Origin: Acanthochromis polyacanthus
Taxonomy: Eukaryota > Chordata > Actinopteri > Pomacentridae
DNA: 64,000 bases
NCBI RefSeq assembly: GCF_021347895.1
Contig: NC_067115.1
Location: 13,401,876 to 13,465,875, forward strand
Direction of reading: 5' to 3'
The position numbers and the translations under genes are program-made. This document shows positions 12,195 to 25,600 of the stretch, in pieces. A model generated the notes under the pieces. It saw only the letters and a program-made list of their open reading frames with translations, made no database searches and was not told the DNA's origin. Within the stretch, counting starts at the first letter, position 1. Each line of letters opens with the position of its first letter.

Positions 12195-13673
12195 TTCTTC
12201 CAGTCAAACTTTATTCATTATCTCAAAAATTAACAGATTCTGACCAAATGACAGTTACACCCCACTGCCCTCATCCTCCCTCTCCCACCCCAACCAAACT
12301 AATCAACTCCCGCTAAATGTAGACTAATTGGAATATCTTTCAACTCAGTAAATAGTCAGTGGCCTTTTCATCTTTCTGTGAAAGTCAGTCACAACTGAGA
12401 GCAGATGAATTAAATACAGAAAAATAATTGGGGTCCATAGTTTTCACAGTGCATTACACAGCTCGGTGGTAAGACAATGAGCTTCTGAAATTACAATCCT
12501 GCCTTATCTTTCAAAGTTGAACTCAAGGTCGTGGCAGACCCTTTGTAGATATGCTCATTCATTTTCACTTCTGAGAAAGACAAGTCTTCTTAAATGCTAT
12601 GCTGCTGTTTAAAATAACTCGTCACACATTTTAACTGATAGAATATAATTTTAAAAAAATAATCAAACACGCTTCTGAAAGACATTTCCTAGCTTACAAA
12701 CTAGGTCATCATTCACATCTGATTCACCATATGTTAATAAATTAATCAACTATTAGTTCTGTAGCTTCCTGCCCCGCTGCCCTGGTCCTTCCCTTAAAAA
12801 AAAAAAAATCCTCACACAATGTTCAAACCCAAATTTCCAGCATTGCATTCACCATCACTTTCCTGAGCTAATGGAGAAACTGGCATAAAGTCAATCTCAC
12901 ATCACACTTAACAGCTTATAAAACACCATCAGAAGTGGAGTGCTTTAGAGGAACTCGTCGGTGATTTCCATTTAAGCGGCAGACTGACAACAATATAAAA
13001 CCACTAGTAGCTTGTCAGCATCTTTGGCTGTCTTTTAGTCATCATTAGCGTTTACAGCACCCCATTTGTGATGGCACTGAATGGGTCGGTTTAATATCAA
13101 ACACATGGGGAGCTGATACTTTTAGAAATTTTAAATATCCTCAAGCTAATACTGGTTGTTCAATTTCCAGCCACATTCTGATGAAACTCCACTGTGTGTT
13201 GTCTGATATGACCCCAGCACTGATAGGAGAGACACATGGCTGTCTGCAATGTCTGCTAGTCCTAAACATTATTAGGACTGAGATCACAAGCTTCTAAGTG
13301 CTTTCACAAACAAGAAAAAGATTTTAGTTGACCTTGATAAATTATAAAGGTATAAAAATGGCTCATACTCTCCTACAAATATTAAACGTTTTCTTAGACA
13401 ATGACTTGTTTGTTGTGTTTAGAGAAAATGTAAAACTTCAGCTGTCAGTCCGGTGAACCCGAATGGCTGAATGAGGTGGTGGTAATGCATGTTGAGTGGC
13501 TCTTGTTCGGCTTCATCTGAGCCCAAATCACACCTTTGCAAACTAAATGATTCACCAGCACACAGGATGCACGGGTGTTAACACTGAAGAAGTGCAGCCC
13601 AGTGCTCTCCAAGGCTGGGATCGTGCATGCCGGCGTTCAATTTAGCGGACAAAGATGTGATCTGAGGTGCGGC
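12195..13673 (-). other. nomo: Probable 3' UTR of nomo
   Basis: About 1.48 kb of non-repetitive minus-strand sequence follows the nomo stop codon and runs to the first good polyadenylation hexamer (12210-12215). It contains no other gene signal and no mobile-element ends. The extent is inferred from the hexamer only; an earlier, weaker site could be used. Confidence 0.5.
12210..12215 (-). terminator. nomo: Candidate polyadenylation signal for nomo
   Basis: TTTATT on the plus strand, that is AATAAA on the minus strand. It is the first clean hexamer I noted downstream of the nomo stop that precedes non-transcribed-looking DNA. Confidence 0.45.
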
Positions 13674-16600
13674 TCATGTGCGCCTGGCTTTCTGTCTCTT
13701 GGCCTGACGTTTGGCTTCATCCAGAGCAGCGCTGTCACCGCTGGCCTGGGCCATGCTCCTCACTCCCTGGATGCGATTTGCCAACTGTAACAGGAGGGGA
13801 ATCACCTGCGAAACAGGGCAGCAAAAAGGTATTAAAGCAATGTTTCCTGCATCAAAAAATGTGAAATATTAAAACCACCCATGCAAATTATAGCGGGATT
13901 AACAGGAACGAATGCACAAGTGAGAAAACATGAAAAAAAGCAGAAGCAGGGAGCTCTTCTCAATGTCAGTCCAAACTTTAGAATTGGCCCTGACAAGGCC
14001 AAACTCCAGGGAGGGATATTCCAAGTGAACAGATCCAGAAATGCAATAGTTGAGCAAGAAAAAGCTGTTTGAATGTATTGTTTGGGTCGGGTGGGGCATG
14101 TTCTGTACCTTCTCGTGGTTGTACGCTGCTAACAGGAGCAGGAGAGTGAGGGGCAGAGCTATGTAGGAGCCTTGTGCAACATCCTGGTCAGGCACTTTAC
14201 GCTGTGGGAAAGCACATTACACAAACACAATGTGAGAGGAGACTGTTCTAAGAGGCTAATCACAGTTGTGTTCTTGATTTTTTAAAAAACTGTCAGAAAA
14301 GTCTGAAAAAAAACAGCTTAAAATAAATAGAATTAAAAACGTATCTTACTGTGGGGTTGAAGGTGAGAGTTACATGCTTGTGGTATCCACTGGAGGTGAA
14401 GGAGACCTGAGGCAGAGTGAAATCGTACTGGGAGCGGGACAGCGTGGAGTACAGCATGAGCACATAACTCTGGAGAAGGAAGAGAAATGTGACTATAGAT
14501 TCAATAGCAGCAAGTCCTGATTCCCAGTTATTGTTGGGCTGACTTAATATTTAGAGAACGAAACATGTTAAGGACAAAACGTCTGCTCAGACTTAAAGCT
14601 GAACTACTGGATGATACCTCGCCGTCTCTGTCCAGAGGAGGGAAGTGGAAGAAAAGAGACTGTCCCAGAGAGGCGCTGTTGATCGGGTTGTCCAGATTGT
14701 CACTTTTATAAAGTTTCACCTGAACAAATAACGGGAAAAAGTAGTTATTACGAATACTAAGTCTACTTTTGAAGTACCTGCTGTGGTGATATTGTAAAGA
14801 ATAAAGTAAGTGAAGTCATACCGATAGTGTTGGGAGGTGTTCAGGGGATGTTATGATGTTTCCGCTGAGGTCAAACTGATTAATCTGCCTGAATGCGATG
14901 ATGTTGACCCCTTCAATGTCACTGCTGCCGACCTGAGAGGAACACAGAGCTTTATGCACAGATACGACCTTGGCACTCATAAAGTAAAATGTGAACTGGG
15001 GATAAAGCTTTTGTACAAGTCACACGGTGCGATATTAAGACAGAATTAAGTGGAATTAAGGCATTTCCAGCCTTGCAAGAGAGATTAGGAGGGCTGCATT
15101 TTTCAGACAAGCTAAAATTATGAACTGAGAGGGTTTAAACTTTAGCAGTGGGATTACTGCTGCTTTTGTTCCGCGTATAGAAAAGGAGCCATGTGATGAG
15201 GCTTCTGATAAGTCATAATCACAGGGTTCCCACAGTTATTTCAGAAATTCAATTAGAAAAAGTTTTCCATACCCTCCTTTCTAGTTTTTAGAGCGACGCT
15301 ATGGCAGTGCAAACGCATAAAAGAACAAAGTATGACATTGAAAATGTGTTCAAACATTCTCAACCTTGGAAACTTGGTTGAGCAAAACACTCACAGCAAG
15401 GATTATTTGGTAGCTACTCTGCAGCTTTTGACTAGAACACAGCAGGCAAAGTCAACACTGAACTCTGTCCGTCAGCTTTGAAGCAAACATGGAAGAAACA
15501 CGCTGACATGCGTAAAGAGCTACGACAAAAAAATACTGCAAATTCAACTCACACAGATTGGATGTCAAATTTATGTGATATTTTAACTATAGGGCAGAAC
15601 ACTAAAGCCAAACTGCTGTTGCTTTGTCCGCATAATAACCAATAAGCCCCCTGTGTAGTTAGCTAATAGAACATTTTTTATGCTTTACTCGTGTGAAATC
15701 TGAACGGTTTCTATTTTTCCTACTTATTTGTCTGACATCCAATCAGAATAACTTCTCTGACTTCATAACTGCTGACTGTCTAACATGGTGGCAAACCTAT
15801 AACAAGTAGTAACATGTTTTGTCCTTACCTCTATAGCTCTGTGCTGTGGCAGAGCCCTCTCTATGTGGTCGTTGCCTTCAGCTCGCAGCTGAATCAGATA
15901 CTTGCAACCCGGCTGTAAGAAAACATTTCAGGAATTAATTTGTATTGGGTGTACAGTAAAACAGTTAAAGGCTGCACCTGCAAGGGTTTGCTCAAAACAA
16001 ATGCTTGTTTTGAGGATAAGCTATGTGAGGATACTTGCAGTCATCCACATTTTTTAAATTATTATTAGAAGAGCAGTAACTTCAGCAGTCGCTGTCGGAC
16101 TTTGGAGATGCTTTGATTTGCAAATGCTTCCCCTCGACCGTGTCCAAACACAGCGAGAAGCTCTTAATTCTCCAGATATCCTGTGTTTTGTCTGCCCACT
16201 GATCTTGGCACATCGTAGCAATATTCACTAGCACAGTGCTAATCTGTGACCAGCTTCTGATCCTTGTGAAAAGTGCAAAGTCACAGCCAGTCTTTCAGAA
16301 AATATCCACAGGAGTCCCATGTGTGTTTTTTAGTGTTCTATGCCGTAGTAATAATGGAACCACTGTTCACATTTAAAGGCTGGGTTGGTCATTGGACAGG
16401 GATACAGAAATCTTTAGCAAGTATAGCACTGGAAAGATTCAATGTTTGCTGTGTATTATCACAAACGCTGCTTACACATCCATGTATTACAAGGTCAAGT
16501 CACCAGGTTTCCTAGTGATCTAAACAGGACCTGGACAGAGTGATCCGTTTAAAAGCCTCACTTCTAATTTTAACAGCTCATAGTGTCCTCACCAGCAGAC

Positions 16601-19600
16601 CCCTGAGTCTGAACCGGCCGTCCTCATCAGTGACCGTGTCCTCGCTGTAGAGGCTACAGTCTCCCTGACCCACCGCCTCCACGGCCACGTCCCGCTCTGC
16701 ATCCCCACTCAGAGACTGCACCGCCCCGTAGCAGCTGAGGACAAAAGTACAAGAGCACAACAATGTACAAACACTCAATTTAGGGCCTGATCTTTTCTAA
16801 CAGCAGCACCAATAAAGTGTATATTGACTAACTTATGCATTCTAAGACGTATTTTTATGACTGTATGCCAAACAGAACACTACAGTAGAAGGTGCACTCA
16901 TCTACCTGTATGCAGTCTTAATTCCAGTTATATCGATACTGAGGTTTTGACCCTCCTCCACTGTGATCATCTGAGATGCCGGTTCAAAGCGGAATTCCTT
17001 CATCATGGGCTTGAAGTAGTACTGACCAGGACTCTGAGGAGAGCAGAGCAGCGATTACATCAAAAGGAAAGTAGAAAATATAGACATTAGCTAAAGCAAA
17101 ATAGACTTCAAAGCATTCATACAATACCCTTTTCATTTACAGGACAGCACAGAAAATAGATCTTGCTGGAATCAACATGAATAAAGGACTTGCTGGTTTC
17201 TTACCAGATTATTGAAGGTGAGGAGGCCAGTGTCCTGAGTCAGAAGGTTGGAACGAAACTGTCCTCCACTCAGAGACAGAAGAACGCCAGAAAGGGCTTG
17301 ACCATCCTCCGATTTGATCTACAGCACATATAGAATATTTACATTTTTCAAAATAAAAGATCCAAGACACTAAATGTCTCATTTGATTAAGGATCTTGAG
17401 TATAATAGCAATATAGCACAGCCATGTCTAAGACTGTGAGCACCAAATTGTGCAATTGTGGGTATAATCCATAGACTGTATATAAAGATGGATGTAGCAT
17501 CTGGCTCCAAAATTGAAGCCCACCCAGAAGTGTCAAAAACTTGCAATATCACGCCGTCCGCTAGGGCTGGCTCCAAAAAGCTTTTTCTCCATAGACCCCA
17601 ATTCATTTTTGGAAAAAATTAAATTTGATAGACTGATTTTCTACAGCTCAGGATTTTTTTCCCCGTTAGTTTTCATGGTCAAAATGAGAGATCAGGTGGC
17701 CGATCTTAAAATAAATCAATACTGAATTTTAAACAAATCGTTAAAGTTGGCGGAGCCAGGGGGCGTGGCTATACTTGATTGACAGTCCCATTGACTGGTC
17801 CTGCCCCAAGTTGCTCTCCGGTCCAGCCTGTTTGATGACGCTTTTTACGTCACTGGCTCCAAAAAATCCAAAACGGCGACCAGGAAGTAGCAAAATCCGG
17901 GCTTCATTTTCTCGGCGTTGAAACCAACGGGTGACATCACGGTTAGTTCATGTCTGGTATAGTCACGCTGACAGCTACGCTTACAGTCTCTAATGTTCTC
18001 TATCATTTGAGACGATGTCATATTGAAGGATAAACAAGGGCAGAAAACTCTGTAAATGCTGTGCAGAAGATTTCAAAGCAATTTATCACAGTCTGAAATG
18101 GAAATTAATACTGTGCCTGGATCTCATGGCCGCTGTAGGTAATTGCAGACCCTTTTAACAAAGGCAGTACAAAGGCAATGCGCTGAGAGCACACAGCAAA
18201 GCACGGAACTGATTCAACTACACGAGTGATCTTTTCTTTTGATTTCATTTTGCGTAAACATACAGTCGCCACTGACAAGGGCTTTTCATCATGTCAGTTC
18301 ACATTTTAAACCACCATAATCAGTGAGATGTGTGCTGTAATTGTAAGGTACTCAGGATAAAAGTGTCAACGAAACAGCGCAAATACAAAAGGGAGCTGGT
18401 GATTACTGGGATGTAATGTTTATGCAAGTGAGGAGGATGGTCACATGTACCTTGAAGGTGACACCAGCCAGAGCAAATGCCTTGAAATCTCCCTGGGTTC
18501 CCTCCACTGGACTCAGGACGAAACCTTCTTTGCTGGCACTGATGTCGTACTGCCGGTCGCTATGGAGTGGACCCACACTGAGGAGAAATGGAGGACTGAG
18601 TTTCTTCTGCATATATATTCTGTCATTCACACGTCGGTTACTTTTACATTAATATTCCTCATGGCATCATTCAGACACGCCCATGAAAACAAAAGGGAGA
18701 GTCACAGTATTTATGCTGTATTTGTCACACATGACAGTCCATCAGGTGACATGATGCAAAATAACGCACACATAAACTAAAGACTAAATTTAAACCTGCT
18801 TCTAAACTGGGTGTGGCAGCTTGTCTGTCAGAGGTGAAGAAAAGAACGCTTCATGACTTGTCGTCAGATGCTAACCGACCTGGAGATAATTTATAATTAT
18901 TAACCCTTTGATGCCTATTTTCACAAATTCGCAACATATCACTATTATTCAGACTGCAGCCGAGATAGCGTATCCATTCTCCCAACGTCGGCTTGTGCAG
19001 ACTCAATACGTACCTCGAAATCTGGTTTGTCGTAGGACCGGTCAGAGTGGGACCTAATTATTGTAATTACTATTATCTGTTATTATTATTATTATTATGC
19101 ATCTGTTCTATGTGTAATGGACAAATTAACAATCTCCATTTATTTTAGCATCAGCTGGAAAGCAAAAACACGTAAAAGTTTTTTCTAAATTTAATTGTAA
19201 ATAAATTCAGGTGTTAAGGAGTTAATATTTAATGAAGGTTCTTTGATTGCTTGAAGTGTGCAATTGTGTGCAATTTCTCATTTTGGAGATTCTCATATGG
19301 ATGCTGCTGCTGTCTGATGCTGCAGGAATGTACTAAATTTAGAGGAAAGACTCCTACAAACAGCCGAAAGCATGCTGCATGTGCGTAACTATGTGTTTAT
19401 GAGGTTTCATGCAGTTTAGACATATGCCGTGCTCACAGCGATAGGCAAATGTTACTAGATTTGATCTAGTATGACTGCCTTTAGGACTAAAGTAATGGAA
19501 AATGAGCAAGGCGCTCATTCAGACATGAAACTGACAAATTCAGCTGCCGTCAGATTTAGGGGTTTAAGTATAGAGTTATTGGGTACACTTCACTAAGTGA

Positions 19601-22600
19601 ATTTGAGCAATGACCACAATTTGTTCTTAACCTCTGCTATGACGTTAGCAAGATCACTGATTTATGAAAAGAAATCACCTTTTATTAAGAGACCAAATAA
19701 AAAAAAAAATCAGGATTGAAACATTTTAACCAACCCTTCCTATTCACAATTCTACAATGTTATTTAGCAGACACTTTTATCCAAAGCGATGTATATCTGA
19801 GAGTAGATACAACACCATCAAGGATCCAGTCAGGAGAAAATAACCTGGACAAGTGCCATAAAACAAGTTCAAGTGTGGTAATAGGACCATGATGCCTACA
19901 GGCAGTGTGAGAGATTATAAGATTTTTCCTTTTTTGCAGACTGTCAAGCACAAATGTGTTCAGTGAAGAGCTGGGATTTTAGTCTTTTCTTAAAGACTGA
20001 GAGAGACTCTGCAGATCGAACAGAGTTTGGCAACTTGTTCCACCCTCAGGAACCACAGAGGAGAAGAGTCTAGCTGTTGACCTTGGGCCCTGGTATGCTG
20101 GTTGTATCAGGCGTCTTTTGTTGGCCGAGCGTAGTGAATGGGAGGGAGTGTAGACCTGAATGAGGGAGTTCAGGTAGGAGGGAACTGCTTTCATTGTACT
20201 TTTGTATGGAAGTGTCAAAATTTGGAATTTTATGCGGGCTGCGACTGGAAGCCAGTGAAGTGATCTGAAGAGCGGGGTGATGTGCTATTTTTAGCTGGCT
20301 AAAAACCAGACGTGCTGCTGCATTCTGGATCATCTGCAGAGGTTTGAGCGTGCATGCGCGGAGGCTTGCCACTAAGAAGCTGCAGTAGTCGATGTGTGAT
20401 ATTACGAGGAGTTGCTGTCCTGATTGTTCAGACAGGATCTTCCTGATGTTCAACAGGGCGAATCGACACGGCCGAGCAACAGAGGCCACATGAGCCTTGA
20501 AGTTATCCCTCCTGCTGTACTTAACCTGGGCTCAGATGCATTTTCTTCTCACTTTTTAACAGGTTTATTAGCCCAAAATATTACTAAGACTGAGAGTCTA
20601 CAGCCACACTCGAGGCTCTGTCAGGCTGTTCTTCAGCACAACCGTGACTTGAGCTTAATGCTTGACAACACACTAAAACGGACTTTTTTTCACAGCAGGA
20701 CATTCTGAGTGGTCACAGTGGGAAAGCGGGGGTGCATTAATGATGGGTGTATGCCGCTTAATGGATGTCCTGCTTTTGTGCATGCTGGTTCGCTGTCATG
20801 GCTTACTGGGACATTTAATGGAACTAAGCCATCATTAAGTCCCCCTGTGCATTCCCTGCTGTGACAAGTCAACATTTCTGTGTCGAAAAATGGATTGCAG
20901 ACAATGCTAGCCTGCTGATGTTAAGAGAGTATGCTGTTTACCACGTTAGCACATTAACGCGTTCACATTTTCTAATGACCGCTGAACACTAAAGACACAA
21001 ATTGAAACTCTGACCTGAGGAAAGCGTTAGGAATGGAACGTGTTGTGAAACATAAATGCGCGAATCAAATTTTATACTAATACATTAATAAAAAGGAGAA
21101 GAGGACAAGTCAAGCAAACACCAAAGCTAGTAAGATTTCTTCTCTGGGCTTGATGAGCATCATCATGGTAATCCATCCAACAGTTGTTGAGTTATTCAAG
21201 TCTGGAAAAAGTCTGGCTGCAGCTGCTGACCAGCTGTGATTATCATACCCACAGTCATGTAGCTGGAGTGTCTTTACTCAGTGGTGTTAAATAGCAAATT
21301 ATTGCCAGAGTTTTAACGAGAATCCACACATCACTTCTGGCCTTTTCAATGTATTTGTGGACCAGCCTGTTAGTATAATGACCAGCAAAGACCAGAACAT
21401 TTACAGCAGAACCTAAAGGCAGCATTACATTTTTTTAAGCACCCTAATATTACCTCTGGGTTCTCATACCTGTATGCTCCCATCTCATTAGTGGCCACAG
21501 TAATGAGTGGTGTAGCAGCTCCTCTCTCAGTGATGGATATCTCCACACCCTGTAGCTCTGGTGAAACCTTGCCCTCTAAGAAGAGACCTGCACGCCCAGT
21601 GATGTCCACCAGCCGACCTGGGCACGACTCTGTCAACAGTAATAGTGTAGTTCATGTTAGGTCAGCCCTTGTGTATCTAACTACTTCATTGTTTCAGGGA
21701 AAGTTTCTTACATTGAGCAACGGATAAAAAGTAAAAGAAGCAGTTATGACAAAAACAAGGATGCAAACATTCAAGTTGATCAACTGTTTCAGAAGGCTCT
21801 TACCCCCAGTGATGGTTGCCTCCACTTCAGGAGGGTAAAACAACAGCTCCTTGGAGGAGGGAGTCACGGTGATTTTCTCACCAGCCCTATACAACAACAT
21901 AGTAAAATTAACTCACTGCATGACTGTACTGGTTCAGCACTTCATGACATGACAGAGTTTTAGTACTGTGAAGTTTAAATTCACATTCATTTTCTACTAG
22001 TCTCACATAGTCAGCACTGTGTCAACACTTTGTGAACGGTTTGGTTGCAAAAGAGGAAAAAACACTCTCCCTTGTTTGTATTTCCTTAAACCAATCACAT
22101 AAGTCCAATATGCAGCGTAACAACTGACAATAAATAGCTAATTCACCGAAAGAACCTGCTGTATTAGCAAAATTTTCAGTTTCAGCACGTAGGTTTCTGT
22201 TTGAAAGTTGCTTCAGTTTTCTGTAGTGAAGAGGATTTGCAAATAAAAACGGAGAGGCTATTGTGAGGTCTGGCTTATACCTGGAGTCTACATGCCATTG
22301 GACTAATGTTCTATACAAGCAGTTTGAAGTGAAAGATGCTTGAGGGTCTTCCAAAGTTTCACCTTGACAAAAGACTTTGATCAAAACTACATTCAGTCCT
22401 GTGTACATAAAAATGCCAATAATGAAGTTCACAAAGTTGTGTACATCCAAACATCCAAGCATAATATTCTATAGCATTACATGAGCAGTTAAAGAAGAGT
22501 GAAAGTTAAAGCTTAGATTCATAAGAAAACAAAGCAGAGTTTCAGTATTTAGGGACATTGTGAGTATCATTAAAACAAAAGTTTGACATACAAACTTAAC

Positions 22601-25600
22601 GAGGCACACGTTTCTGAAACCAGCATCTCATCCAACTCCTCAGTGCTGTACAAAACTGATCACTGTGTGAAGTGGAATTGTTCAGTCCTTTATTTTCAAT
22701 ATTGTAATAAGAAAGCAGCATGAATGAAAATGCAGTGTGACTGACCTGGCCCAATAGGAGAACTCATAGTGGAAGGGGCCTGTCAGTTCATCAGCCTTCT
22801 CTTGGATAGGTGGGCTGTCATCTTTGGCACCTCCTTCCTCTTCGGCTGCACGACGCTCTCGTTCCTGACGGCGCAGTTGGATCTCTTGCAGTTGCTGCTC
22901 CTGCCTCTGTTCCTCCAGGCTGCGCAGAGGACCAAGAACCAGCGCTGGCTCGCTCTCGATGGACGATCTGACCGGGAAGAAGGCGATTTTTAAAAAAACA
23001 ACATACAAACTGGACATGGACAAAAAGATGTTCTGCAGCTAAAATTAGCCTCTGAAATGAGTTCACTCAGGCCGAGTCTTAATTACTTGATTGTGACTGT
23101 GACATCGAGAATCTTGTCAGTGGTGATGAGTCCTGTCATGTGATGCCGCACTGCAGTGAGGGTCAGGATACTGGGGGCTGATCTGTTCCAAACAGGTAAA
23201 CAACAGCCATTAAAATAAACTGTACACATGGAAACATTGCTTTAAATCAGAAAAAACTGACAAAGCTTCTCATTACTTACGTATCATAGGTGTAAAAGTC
23301 CTGTTCAAATTGGTGGCAGGAGCGAGGGGTGACTTTGTAAACACCTGGACAAACCATTTTTAGTTGATTAATTACTTTGTTCCAGTTTTATATTTAGGTA
23401 AGTCTGACACAGACCTCTTGGCTCATAAGGCTGTACCCTAACTATACACAAGGGGAACAGTTGGTACACTGATTTTTTTCCTCAATATGCTAATTGATAC
23501 TATGTTTAGCTAATGAGAGGTCAGGAGAATGAAACTCACCGGGCTTGGAGAGGCAGAAACGGTTGACTCCCTTAGAGAGGTTGTACACGCCGACATTCTC
23601 AGGTTTGCTCCCATCTTGGAAGAATTCCTGCAGAATAGCAGCACAAATTAAATCCGAAATCTGTGATCACATATGCCTAGTAACAGATACAGTGACACAC
23701 ATTGCTTGGGGTGTGCGATACTGATTACTAACCAAAGTGATGGCATGTGAGAGGGAGCAGCGCAGGATGTAGCCAATCTGTCTGAACTCCACCCCCAAAA
23801 CATCAGAGTCCAGAACCTCCACTTCCATGGACTTATGCTTCCAGCACCACTCCTCATGAGAAATGCTCACTGTTAGAGCAAAGACAGAAAAGAGTCACTT
23901 ATAATCAGCAAGCCGACTTAAACTAAAGGCAACAGAAACACACGGACATGAACGTTGCTGAAAAAGTTTACATTTGCTGCACTAGCTGAGGTGAAAAGAC
24001 CTCAGAAGCTGTGATCAGATGGTCCAATCTATCCAAAGAATGATGTTTCAATTATCTAACATTTAAACAAATGCTTAAGAAAGTAAACTTCTTGTACTGC
24101 TTCGGCCAGGCAACACTATAAGCTGAGTAAACACGCCTCAAAGATGCTGCGTGTGCAGATAGCTCGCAGGCACGCTAACAGATTGCGTGTATTGAACAGG
24201 GAGTGAGATGGATGCAGGACCAGAGGGGCAGAAACACTGGCTGAATAATGGTGTTCCTCCTGAAAGCTGGTACTATATGCCAGTTATGATGGAAAGCCGG
24301 TAATTACTCATTGATTTCCCTACAATCACTAGAGAATAATTAGTGTAACTTTTGAAAGGAAGTGTAAACAGAATCAAGGAATTAGTTTATACAGTTCTTG
24401 GCTGGAAACTTGAATGCTGACTTTGCACTGATGCCCTTCTGCGATGTTGATTTAGACATCTAATGATACTGACACAACAAATTAAGGAGTAAGTACATAT
24501 TTGATAATAAAGAACCTTTGTATTTCCCAGGTAAAACGTTGTCAAAAGAGAAGCTGAGGACGTCACTGCTGCCAGACAGAGCCACCGCCCTCCTGTCTCC
24601 CTGCCGACTCACTGGTTGCAGGGTCACTGAGAAGTCATCACAGGAAGCTAGAGGTCACCGAGAGAAAGCAAGGTCAGCTTATGTGGAAAAAAATGAAGCA
24701 ACAACTACAAAAACACGATATATTTATGGGCTGAGGCTGAGAAAACACATGACTGAAGGAGGTTGCATAGTGTGAATCACTACGTCTTCACCTAGACAGT
24801 AGACTTTTCCAGAAACAGAGGCCATGAATTGGGTAAAAAGCAGGTCTGTCAGGGGTTGGTCCACAAGGGAGACCTCTAGGGCCTGAGGCTGCAGAGCCAG
24901 GCCTGCTTTCACCTCAGCTTCAGGGAGCGATACCTAAACAAAAGGAGGTAAAACCAAAGTTATCTTGTGGAAAAGGAAGTCATACTCGCACTTTTAATGC
25001 CTCGGGGTAAACAGAAATCTGTAGACAGAAAAACTTTTTAAAAAAGAGTAGGATCTAGAAATACAGCCCTCCTTCCTTCAGCTCTCTCTTCACTGTCCTA
25101 ACTCCCTTACATCATGCAAACATGGGCGCCTCCTGCTTGCAGGCGACACAAGCTTCATCCCATCATCAACATGAAAATGAAACAGCCACAGCAGGCGCCC
25201 TGAGCTTCTGGCTACACCTAGCAGAAGACTGAACCATAAGCAGCAACCATAGTCATTCATTGTAAATCTACCTACACAAGCTAACCAACCACTACAACAC
25301 ATGAGGGGATGACAGGAAAATAAAGGTAGCAAGCTCTCTATGTAGCGGTTATTGGACATATCTCCAGTTCTATAAATACACATTACTGATCCTGATAGTG
25401 TTACTTTTACTGCATTTATTGTGACTGTCATTCTTTCCCTCTGTTTTTGTAAGTGTCTTCTTTTTGTAGTGCAGGCAGCTGTTAAAACAGCCGGAGTCGC
25501 AGTTTTTTCCCTCCAAGATTTTCTGCCACTGAATCCGGCTTTCCATCATCTGAAAGGATGTTCATGTACATTTGAATTTGTAGAACAGCCAAAAGGAGCA

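Noticed and set aside
22022..22462. 146-codon open frame on the minus strand within a nomo intron
   Set aside because: It lies between nomo exons 19 and 20, has no recognisable motif, and exon 19 splices cleanly to exon 20 in phase, so it is not needed for the gene.
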